Origin: Mastigamoeba balamuthi
Lineage: Eukaryota > Evosea > Mastigamoebida > Mastigamoebidae
Length of the DNA: 64,000 nt
Assembly (NCBI GenBank): GCA_902651635.1
Contig: CACRSC010000013.1
Coordinates: 649,857 to 713,856 of the forward strand
Reading direction: 5' to 3'
Positions within the stretch are counted from its first letter, which is position 1; each line of letters opens with the position of its first letter. This document shows, in pieces, positions 11,675-21,022 of the stretch. The position numbers and the translations under genes were made by a program. The notes under the pieces are model-generated. The model was given only the letters and a program-made list of their open reading frames with translations, was not told the origin of the DNA and made no database searches.

Positions 11675-12461
11675 ATGGGCGGAGTGCTGTACGCCCTTGT
11701 CATGGGCGCCGTCACGGGCTACTTCAGCGTCGCGGTCGGTCTCCTGTTCGTCCTCGCCGGCATCATCGGCATCGTGTCGGTCGCGTTCCAGCGCAAGGCC
11801 ATTGCCGCGTTTGTACGGCGACCCCTCCGGAAGAGACCGTGTTTTGGCGGGAAACTCGCAGATCAATCAAGTGTTTGACGGAGCCCACCCGCGGGGGCTG
11901 CAGTACATGATGGTGCTGTGCGTGGTCAATGTAGTCGGGCTCATCGTGAACCTCGCGGGGGCCGCGGACCCGTCGTTCCTCTCTACGACGAGCGAGAAGC
12001 GCGACGTGGGCTTCATGACCATCACCCCGGGCGTCGTCTGGTTCTTCGGCGGCCTCGTCTTCATGGCCCTCTTCTGCGTGCGCGCGGGGCTCGGGGGAGC
12101 TCTGCCCACACTCCACTGACGCGAGGGAGGGGCCCCACCTCAGATCCCGTGCATCACGATCAGCGTGGTGAACCTCTACGGGTACAAGCGGGCCGGGCGT
12201 GTGGCCCCCGAGCCTCTGGCGTCGCAGGTGGAGCTCCAGAACAACGTCGTGGGGTCGATTCCCGTCGTCCAGCAGCAGCAGAGGGGCCGTGGGACCAAGG
12301 CCCTCAAGGCCCCGGCCGCGCTCGAAGAGGACGACGCTGCCGACGCCCTCGACGACGCACGCGAGAGGCGCAGGAGGATCCGCGAGGAGCGTCGCAAGCG
12401 TCAGTTGCAGAAGGAGGCCAAGCTGCAGGCCGGGGGCACCTCCAGCAACCCCGCCCCCTGA
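11675..12461 (+). CDS. small multi-span membrane protein with charged tail
   Basis: Three exons (11675-11812, 11862-12077, 12144-12461) join in phase to give about 223 residues. The first exon holds two hydrophobic stretches (YALVMGAVTGYFSVAVGLLF and VLAGIIGIVSVAF). The second holds MMVLCVVNVVGLIVNLAGA and VVWFFGGLVFMALFC. The third finishes the last span and adds a cytoplasmic-looking tail with a QQQQRGRG patch and an Arg/Glu/Lys-rich coil (DDARERRRRIREERRKRQ). The second intron has a typical CTGACG branch site. Four membrane spans are likely. The overall plan resembles the protein at 913-1576, but I see no shared motif. Function unknown. Confidence 0.65.
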
Positions 12462-12622
12462 GTCCCCTCTCGGGTGGCTATCGACTGGGTGATCGAGAAC
12501 GCGATGTGGACTTTCTTTCGGTTCCGAGAGCCCTCGTGGCCGGGCGAGGAGGAATTTTAATTTTTGCAGATTATTTATCGCGGTAGATTCTCTGAGGGTC
12601 TATTTATAGGAATCCTGGTTCA

Positions 12623-13128
12623 ATGCAGTCCGCGGTTCTCTCGGGGCGGATGCCCCCTCTGACGCTCCCGCAGCACATTGTCATCAAGGGTTCGACGTAA
12701 TGCCATGTGCCCAGTGAGGTCTCACGCCGGGTGCGAGCAGGAGGCGTCAAGTACGCGATGGTGCTGAAGCCATCAGTTCTTCCACGCCCACCACAGGAAA
12801 AACCGACAAGGAGCAGCTACCAGGACAGCTACGCCTTCCAGATGCCCAAACAGTTCGGGAAGCCCCTGGTTCCCTACAACCCCGATGCCCCGCGCAACAT
12901 CGGCGAGCCCTTTCTCGCGCACCAGCCCCGCCGGACCAACGACTCGACCCTGTAAGCTGTGTGCTCTCTGCTCTGTCGGCTGACAGGGACCGCAGGTTCG
13001 CAGAGACTGTGAAAGCAAGGGAGCTCTACCAGACGAGCTACCAGAGCGCCTTCATGCCGGCGGTGCTCAGCAGGGGCCCTGGCATTGGCATGGGCGTGCA
13101 TCTCCCTCCCCTGACCCATGCCCACTAA
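12623..13128 (+). CDS. small protein with SYxxxY repeats, possible axonemal inner protein
   Basis: The main exon ends at about 12953 and joins through a short intron (donor gtaagc, branch GCTGAC, acceptor cag near 12994) to a last exon ending at 13128. Upstream, an exon beginning MQSAVLSGRMPPLTLPQ at 12623 probably joins near 12741, giving about 130 residues. Two short repeats stand out: RSSYQDSYAFQ and YQTSYQSAFM. Tyrosine-rich motifs of this kind occur in several microtubule inner proteins of cilia, so a ciliary role is a guess only. The first-exon junction (donor near 12690) is weakly supported. A TATTTATAGG stretch about 20 nt upstream of the first ATG could be a promoter element. Confidence 0.45.
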
Positions 13129-13327
13129 GGCCGCAACTGCATCAATGTCAAATATAAATGCCCGAATTTGAGTTTTTCCGCATTCGGCTTCGTTGGTGGT
13201 TCCTGTTTATTCCACACAAGATATCTATCTCGAGATCGACGCGAATGGACTGGAATAAAACTTGAAGAATATCGAGTATACTGATTGCTTTGAAATGGAG
13301 ACACACTTACTTGTCAAGCTTACCAGT

Positions 13328-13363
13328 GGCAGATAGCTATAAAGTGGTGGCAGATAGTTATAA
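13328..13363. repeat. short tandem direct repeat at the island's left side
   Basis: The 15-nt unit ggcagatagytataa occurs twice with a 21-nt period. It lies close to where the base composition changes, so it might be part of an element end. That link is inference. Confidence 0.6.
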
Positions 13364-15584
13364 GGCAGCAGGGGGTCCGCCTTATCATTTTTCTGAGGAA
13401 TTCCCACCCACCAGGGACTCACTGGATGCCCAAACTAGGGCACGTGAAGCCCAGAAAGTCATTCTTAAGCAGTTCTACAATGGCAGACCCTTGTGTGCTG
13501 ATGCCTCAACTGGGCCTGAGCAGAAGACAAGGCCACATGAACCAGTGCAGAGCATTTCCCTGAGAAGCCTGTCCTAAGACAGACTGGTCACAAGTCTCAT
13601 TGGCATTCTGGGTATGAGGAAGATAGTAACTGTGGTAAGTCTGGCATGAAACTGCAGTGTTTATGTGCTCTAATTCTGCTGCTTATTGGCAATGTGGACC
13701 CTGCTAATGATTTTGGGATTGATTCTGGCTTCATGCAGATGATAATAGTACAAATGTTATCCAGAAGCCCACTGTGGTCCTTCATGACAGCGGCAGTCCC
13801 CTTCCTGATGGTCCTTCTGACGAAAACTGAGACTGTCTTCTTTCTTCTTCCCCTGCACTTACTCTTTCAGTCTTCTTGCTCCTTCTAACACTCTTCCCTG
13901 CATATGCCCTCTGATAACAATGGTTTATCAGCCATATTTCATTGTGTTTTTCTTGGTCAAAAGAGGGGAAAACCAAGTGTGCAGTTCCTGCATGATACCA
14001 CACAGGACCTGCAGCAGTGGCCTCTGGTTCCCATGCAGAATAGTTACAGAACCATGTGAGTACTGCAAAAAAGATTACTGGAAATCATAAAATGTCTTTT
14101 TTTGCACAGAAAAAGATGAACTGCACAGCTTACCTGCCAGTTTTTGCAGTATTGCATAACTGCAGCAATTAGTAAGTACCACTCTGATTCAGCAAAAATA
14201 ATCCTGGCAAAAAGGCATTAACTTTTTGTAGGCCCCCCTGGGGGGTTCTTTTAGCTCTATAGACCTGTAGAGGACGTGGCCAGGGCTGAGCTGATGCCTT
14301 TCGAAGTTATTTTTTGACCAGTGAGAGAAATCTGCCCACAACTCAGCCATGCCAGTTTGCCTTAGTCAGCTCCTGTCTCTGCTTCTTTGGAACAAAACTG
14401 TCACACCTGACACCCTGATCAGTCTCCTCCAGCCCCAAGAGGTGTGTTTCTTTGTCTTTCTTGTTGTGAGTACTCTGGCATTGCTCACACAGGCCATCCC
14501 AGGTGGCACAAAAGACCAAATTATCAACCCACTTCCGTTTGCAAATCTGTCGAAGATTCAGAGCAGGTGCATTTTTTTCATTTACCTGTCGGCGTTTTTG
14601 CGTTCACAAATACGGAATGAGGTGCTCACAGCACTCTATCAACCTTGCATGCAATAGCCACAATCACTCCTGCAGATCTCCCACTCACACAGGTGGTTGG
14701 AGTGGTCAACCCTGAGAATGATACGGATGCCATCAAGGCAATTTGCTTGACACTCTGATGCCCCCTGTCCCATGATCCATATGTCAAATGTAATCTCTAT
14801 ATATACCTCCTCTGCTGTCAGCATGCTCCTTGCTCACCTAATGGCCACTTGGCGCTCCTTTCTCTGTGACGTTTTTCACTCGTTTTTCCCACATGATCCT
14901 TTTTGGACCTGCCAGACCCCATCTTGTTGCTGGGCCTTTCTGTCCCCCTGCTGAGTACAGTGCGCCATCCAGTTGTGCCCTTCACATATGCTGTTAGCCG
15001 AGTAGCTTGCCTTTTTCCATACCTGACCCAAAAAACCAAAGGGATTTCCATATCACTGGGAATTGCAATGTTGGCTTGCATCAATACTTCTCTCTTATGT
15101 TTCTCTCAGTAAGACATACTCAGTTATTGGACTTTACTGTCTAGATCCTGGAAAAGCACCATTCTATTCGGAAAAAGGTTCAGATGCAACTCTGATTTCT
15201 TGTACAGGTACAATCAATGGGAATCAACAGAGTTGTCCTTATAGAGTTTGTGGTAATGAGTGTGATTGGACAAGGGGGCATTGTTGTCTGTAACAATGCC
15301 AAAGTTCATGCAGGAGATAATGTTCTTTGATTTCCAGATGCTCTACTAAGTTGCTGATTGCTGAGATGCATGTCATAATACAGAAAAGGGTAAGATTGTC
15401 TTGCTTAAGGTGCTGTGTATAAGGAAGATCAAGCAGTCCCAGTGCAGTGTGCTTCACATGCATACATGCTCTCTTCACATGATGGAACCCCTTTCAACCA
15501 GCATGCCCTGAACTGTGCATGCCTCTGAAGAAAGAGACCACAAATTCATTGAAGATGTGAAATTTCGCACTTGATTAACAATCA

Positions 15585-15800
15585 TCAAACAGTATCTGCT
15601 GAGAAGAGAGGTCCACAAGTGTGATTCCAATGGCATACAATAATAAAACACAGTTGATGGCCCCTAATCACAATAAAGTGATAATGAACGGGGTGCTGGG
15701 GGTGCCCATGGTTCTTCCTGACCGCGGGCATTGCTTCAGAGGCACCTATCGAGATGCGTTTTTCATCAGCGTACCATATAAACTGTGATTTGTTGACCAC
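15585..15800 (-). pseudogene. Tc1/mariner-like transposase fragment, decayed
   Basis: The minus strand reads FIWYADEKRISIGASEAM followed by AVRKNHG. This has the spacing of the second catalytic aspartate block of Tc1/mariner transposases (usually FSDEKRF... and a later VWR..GE). A WLGAI-like segment, as in the WGAIS motif that follows in the family, lies downstream in another frame, so a frameshift has occurred after the DEKR block. Neither the first catalytic aspartate block nor the terminal acidic residue was found nearby. The fragment is too short for a firm family call. Confidence 0.4.
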
Positions 15801-15961
15801 CTAAGGCTGAATTGGTCGAGCACAGATGTGCACCACTTATTGACGGCGCCACCACGGGCACCTACGTGAGACTTATAAGGTGGCTCAGTGCTAACCCAGC
15901 ATAATTCTGAGCAGACTTTCCTTGGCTGTGTTTGATTCCTGATGCTTGGGTTCTTTATGTC

Positions 15962-18900
15962 TCAGACAAACTCGAAGCCACTGAGGAATTCCTCGTATGA
16001 GACACTCCCTGGGCGGCTGTCAGAACAGCTAAGTTGTGGGTAGGCGTACCGTCGTGGTCTTTGTCCAGGAGCTGGTGCAGTGCCTCAAGCTGGTCGTCGG
16101 ACAGCGGGATGTCGAGCAGGTTGTTGAGCGCGCGCAGGCCGACGCGGAACTCCTCGAACGTCAGGTTGCCCGTTCCGTCCACGTCCATCTGGCGGAACAG
16201 GCGCCCGAGCTAACGGGGATCGACCAATGTGAGGATAAAAACGAATGGCGGCACAAAGCCCACCTGAATCGAGTGCTTTTGGAGACCCCTAGCGATGCAG
16301 TGGATGGTCGAGAACATAAAGGCGTCCCCCTGCTCCGCCTCGAGGAGCTCCATCTTCGCGCGGCCAAGGGCCATCTTGAAAGCCTCGCACTTGATAGTGA
16401 CGCCTGAGGCCGCGGAGATCGCGTTCATGTGCTTCATGATCGCCTTGGACTCGTCCACGGTGTAGGTCAGGCCGAGGTTCTTCAGCCCCGTGTTGAACTC
16501 GGTGGGGTTCAGCTGCCCGGACCCGTTCGAGTCCATACACTCGAAGACGACCTCAATCTCCTCCCCGCAGTCCTGGATCATCTGCAGAATGGCAACGAGC
16601 TGCCTGCGAGCCCACTCGCGCTGCGCTATGTGAGAAAGCAGGTAAAGTATTCTGGTGCGCACGTCCTTGTCGGTCTCCACAGTGGAACGTGCCCTCTCGA
16701 GCTTCTTCTTGAACGCGGTGTTGAACTCGTTGAAGTCTGGAGGCGTGTGGATCAGCACTGGAGTTGGGCTTGCGGGTGCGCACCGATGCTTCCGCTGTTG
16801 TTCGTGTCGATCGAGTGGAAGAGGTCGTAGATCTGCTCGACAGTCAGACCGATGTCGAACTTCTGCATCGCGTTGACAAACTCCGTATACGAGAGCTCCC
16901 CGTCGCCATTGGTGTCCATCTCTCTCCAGGCTGTGCAGTTGTGAGACGGCCGGGCATAGGAATCATTGCAGTACCAGTGTACAGAGTGTTGTTGGCATCA
17001 GCGATCTTCTTGCAGATCTTGAGGACAGCCGACTTCATGAACTCGGCGCAGAACGACCTGGCGAGGGCGTGAGGAAGAGAGGAGCCAAAACAGAGTTGCA
17101 GACCCTTCCACGGCGACCCTGTAGCGGTTCAGGACGTTGGTATAGTTGATCATGCCGTTGGCGTCAGTCTTGGCGAAGTACGGCCATAGGACCCTCCAGT
17201 TGAGGTTCATCTCGACCACGTCTGCCAGCACTACGGAGGCCAATTGAGACCTATGCGCCGAGTGCGTGCAGAGTGCTCACCCTGGACAAACGTGTCGACG
17301 CTGACGAGCCCCGTGTGGTTCGTGTCTGCATTGGTGAAGCTCTCGACGAGCTGGTGCCTCGACATGAAGATGTGCTGGCACAAAGCAGCTGTCAGGCGAG
17401 GGAGCACAGCATTGAAACCAATTCGCTTACCTTCCTCAGCATCTGGAGCGTCTGCGTCTTGCACAGCTGCGCCGAGTTGCCAAACGCAAGAGCGTAGAAC
17501 GACTCGATCTTGGGGATAGCCTTCCTGGCGGTGTCCAGCGAGTCCCAGGCGGGGCCCTCGATGATGGCGACGGCCGCCTTGTTCTCGCTCAGGCCGCAGT
17601 AGTTGGAGGCCGAGAATACCGTGAGGCAGCGCCCGTCATGCTGGAACTCGAACCCCTCGTCTTTCTGTTGTGTGTGGTGCACTCACAGGGTGAGCCTGGC
17701 ACTGCGGTGCTGGTGGAACTGGGGACACGCACGACTTCGTGGGAGCGGATGATCAGCGCGAGGTTGTTGCGGCCAAGGAACGCGTGCGTGATGTCGGGGC
17801 CCCACTCGACGCCCGAGCCCCGGTCGCTCATGCACCAGCCGTCCTCGTCCCGCGGGTCGCTCCACAGCAGGTTCTTGACGAGCTCCGCGTGGCGGTCCTT
17901 GCTGTTGTGCGGGTCGATCCTGCGCATCTCCCTCAGGGCCTCCACCGTGAACTCCGTGTGCGGCGACACGCCTGCGCCCAGAGAACCGTTGAGAGACGCC
18001 GCACGAGGGTAAAGAGGGGACCCCCAAACCTCCGTGGACGACAAAGACGACGTCGTTGATGACGGTGGCGAGCGGGAGGTACTTGAACGTGGCCATGGCC
18101 ATCTCGAACTCGAGCTCCGAGTACGACTGCAGCACCTGCGCGCGGAAGTCGTAGCGCTCGTTGATGTGCCGCTGCTCGTGGTTGCCGCGGTTCAGGAAGA
18201 TCGTCGCCGGGTCCGCCATCAGCAGCGTGTACAGCACCAGCAGTATCTCGAGCCCCTGGGGGCCCCTGTCCACGTAGTCGCCGTTGAACACGTACACGTT
18301 GTTCTTGGCCGGGTATCCTGCGCGTTTTTGGCAGGGGGACAAAACCGTCAGTTGTTCAAAGTTCAAAAAACCATCAAAGCAGGTGAGTCGGACCGTATTT
18401 GTCGAAGATGGTGCTGACGTCGGTGAGCTGGCCGTGGGTGTCGCCGACGACGATGACGCGGCCGCCGGGGGGCACGCGGACGGAGGAGACGGTGCCGCAC
18501 TGCCTCTTGAGGTGGTGCTTGGCGGCCTGCAGCACGCGCTGGACGTAGGCCGCGTGCAGCTTCACGCTGCCCATGAACGACTTGACCAGCTCCACCGCAG
18601 ACTCCTCTGCGACAAGGGTGAGCGAGAGAGGGGGAAGGGGTGAGAGGTAGAAAGAGGAGTTGAGACCACAAAAACACCACGCGAGTCGTTTGTTTCGTCC
18701 ACAATTTCAAATCGGAATCACGGTGTCTGAGAATCGCTGGCAACGTCGGGCTGGGTGAGGGACTCACGGCAAGCCACCACTGGGCCGCCGGGTTGGAATA
18801 AAGCTCGCATGACGGGTTTCAGTTTCGCTTCATCGGAAGCGGCGCAAAAGGACACGTCACCGTTACCACCGCCGCAGGCACAGCACCGGGCCCACAGATA

Positions 18901-19321
18901 GAGCCGAGGGGGGAGGAGGAGGAGGAGGAAGAAGAGGGCAGGCGTGCGGGTGAAGGTGGAGCCGATGCGGGGCCCCGTGTAGAGGGCGGCGGCCGAGTCG
19001 GCAGCAGCGCCCTCGGCAGCGTCGCGCGGCGACTTGGCCAGCACCTCGGGCAGGTGCGGCCTGTGCCGCGACAGCCGCTTGGCCTGGTCCTCGGGCATCT
19101 GCTCCTCGACCCTCTCCTCCCACAGCGCCTCGGCCTGCTCCAGCACCTTCTCTGCTCTCGCGGGGGCAGCGGGCAGCGGAGAGGGGAGGGCGACACGTCA
19201 CGCGTGAGGGTCCGTGAGGGGCAGGGGGCGCGGGGAGGGGAGGGGAGGGGGCGAGACCTTCGGCGTCCTCGAGGACGCGCCAGGCCTGCTTGAACGCGGT
19301 GCTCTCGGACTCGTCTGCCAT
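15962..19321 (-). CDS. PPEF/RdgC-like Ser/Thr phosphatase with many EF-hands
   Basis: The gene starts at 19321 (MADESESTAFKQAWRV) and ends at 15962. After an acidic N-terminal region and a helix-rich linker it carries a complete PPP phosphatase core: GDTHGQ, GDYVDRG, RGNHE, HGG, RSHE and SASNYCG, between about 18.45 and 17.6 kb. The catalytic histidines and metal ligands are present. The C-terminal half holds at least seven EF-hand-like loops, including DTNHTGLVSVDTF, DTNGDGELSYTEF, DTNNSGSI, DSNGSGQLNPTEF, DVDGTGNLTFEEF and, across the last intron, DKDHDGSVSYEEF. Classical PPEF/RdgC enzymes have two or three. Calcium should therefore control dephosphorylation. I see no clear IQ motif before the core. 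At least nine introns break the gene. Divergent neighbour: the VEFS gene 177 nt away. Confidence 0.8.
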
Positions 19322-19497
19322 CCTGGGTATGTTGTCAACCGGCTGGGCTCTCTCCCTTCTCTGAGACCCGCCCCACAACGAAATGCTCGTAGCGGAAGAT
19401 TGTCTTTGCCCCCGAAGATCGGCAATTCGGATTCATGAATCTCCTTATCCACGGGATTCGCGTATCTCTTCCCTTCGAAGGAGGTAGTGGCGGAATC

Positions 19498-20951
19498 ATG
19501 GAGGTCGACGGCGGCGCTGTGAGGTGCGGCAGGGCCGACAGGCTCGTGCAGATGTACGAGCACCCCACGGGGTGCCCCATCCTCGTCAACGGCGTCCCGT
19601 GCGCCCTCACGTCGCGCCTGTTCGAGACCCTCCTCGAAGTCGGTCAGCGCCACAGCACAGCCACCACCGCAGCCACCGCAGCCACCGCAGCCCACACCCC
19701 CCTCCAGTCCGCTGGGTCGACAACAGGCTCCGCGACCCCGGCATACTCGACAAGGAAAAGCGTGCGTTGGTGGGCGAAACCCGAGCCGGCCGGCCGGTCA
19801 ATTGAATCCGCCCGTTCTGCCGCGCAGACGTCCGGCAGAAGTTCATCATCGAGCGGGGCAACCCCGCGGGAGCGCGCTCGCTGGAGGAGTGGCGCCTGGT
19901 GGAGCACCTGCTGCGCAGCAGGCTGAGGCTGGAGCCGCGGCTGGGGGCCAGCGTCTGCGCGTGCTGCGCGCAGTGCTGCGAGCGCACGTGCCTCTCGCAC
20001 TCGGTGCTCCCGTTCAGCCCCCCGCGCCTCGACCCTCGCAACGGCGCCTGCAGGTTCGTCGTCATCGGCTTGCGCCAGTACCTCGACGCGCTGCACGGGG
20101 CCCCGGCCCCCGCCGTCGACGAGGCGCTGGCGATCGACGCCGAGGGCCGGCGCGACGCCAAGCGGCTCGAGCAGGCGCTGCTCAGCTGCAGGGCCGAGGA
20201 GCAGCGCAAGAAGGAGAGGGAGCTCGCCGAGCAGCGGGCCCGCGAGAGGGACAGGCAGCAGCAGCAGGCGAACCCCGGGGGCCGCTACGCCTGCAAGCGC
20301 GCTTCGATGCCCCCCGAGGCCTCCGAGGGCCCCGACATCGCCCAGAACGAGTGGCTCGGGACCTGCGCACTTGCGGCGGCGCCCGTCATGGCAGCAGAGG
20401 CCCTCTACAGGGTCCGCAGGCAGCAGCATCAGCCCCCCAAGACGCACATCCTCCGCCAGAGCGCGTCGTCCCTCGGATGGTTGCGTCGCTCACTGCCTTG
20501 CTCAGTGATGAATAACACGAGGGGTCCTACGTAGGGTGCAGGAGAAGAGGTTCTACCACCCGCACACGCTGCAGAGGTACAGGGCGTGCGAGCTCGAGTA
20601 CGACAGCGACGACGGCGCGGACACGGAGTTCGTGAGACAGAGGAGCGCGGCCGAGATGAGGAGACTCGGCGTGCCAGATGGGTTCTCTCGATTCTACCGC
20701 GCGTGGAACGAGTTCGCTGACAAGCTCGACAAGACCTCACTGCATGTCCACAGCTCCGCTATCCTCTGCTGACGCTTCTCCACAGGCGCTCGGAGCGCGA
20801 CGTTCCTGCAGTCCTTAGAAACCTAATCGCGTCTGATAGCACCGTGCTTGCTGGTGAGGGTAGACTGGCTGTGGCAGCCTTTGCTGTGCTCCTGAGGAAG
20901 CGCGGCCTCATCCAGACTGTCGACATGGCGCCCTTCGTTCCCGAGCAATAA
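19498..20951 (+). CDS. VEFS-box protein, probable SUZ12-like Polycomb subunit
   Basis: Exon 1 from ATG 19498 (MEVDGGAVRCGRADRLVQM) runs to about 19640. Later exons give a Cys-rich patch (GASVCACCAQCCERTC) near 19.95 kb and a charged Q/E/R-rich segment near 20.2 kb. The last exons contain KRFYHPHTLQRY...ELEYDSDDGADTEF, matching the VEFS-box pattern FYHS...E.D.DSDDE.D.EW of SUZ12. This is followed by FYRAWNEF, corresponding to the LWN segment, and AVLLRKRGLIQ near the end. SUZ12 uses this box to bind EZH2 in PRC2, which trimethylates H3K27. The intron at 20742-20785 appears to use a GC donor (gcatgt) with a CTGACG branch site. The N-terminal zinc finger is not recognisable, so another VEFS family member is possible. 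Confidence 0.6.
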
Positions 20952-21022
20952 ACCACAGATGACGTTGCTCCTAGGAGCAAGAGGCAGTTTCGTCTGTTCG
21001 TGTCAGACTCTGCTCGCAGGCC

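Larger units (their letters stand above)
13129..15961. mobile_element. AT-richer island, probably decayed mobile DNA
   Basis: For about 2.8 kb the base composition drops from the strongly GC-rich surroundings to roughly balanced, and no frame exceeds about 100 codons. Coding-like scraps appear in several frames on both strands but do not join by splice motifs into a protein. A direct repeat of ggcagatagytataa lies at 13328 and 13349 near the left side. One minus-strand patch resembles a Tc1/mariner transposase (separate entry). No clear terminal inverted repeats were found by eye. It is most simply an old insertion that has decayed. Foreign DNA or a collapsed repeat are alternatives. Confidence 0.5.

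Noticed and set aside
10344-12119. 591-codon plus-strand frame
   Set aside because: It runs antisense through INTS11 and the integrase relic and only its last part coincides with a real exon of the membrane protein at 11675-12461.
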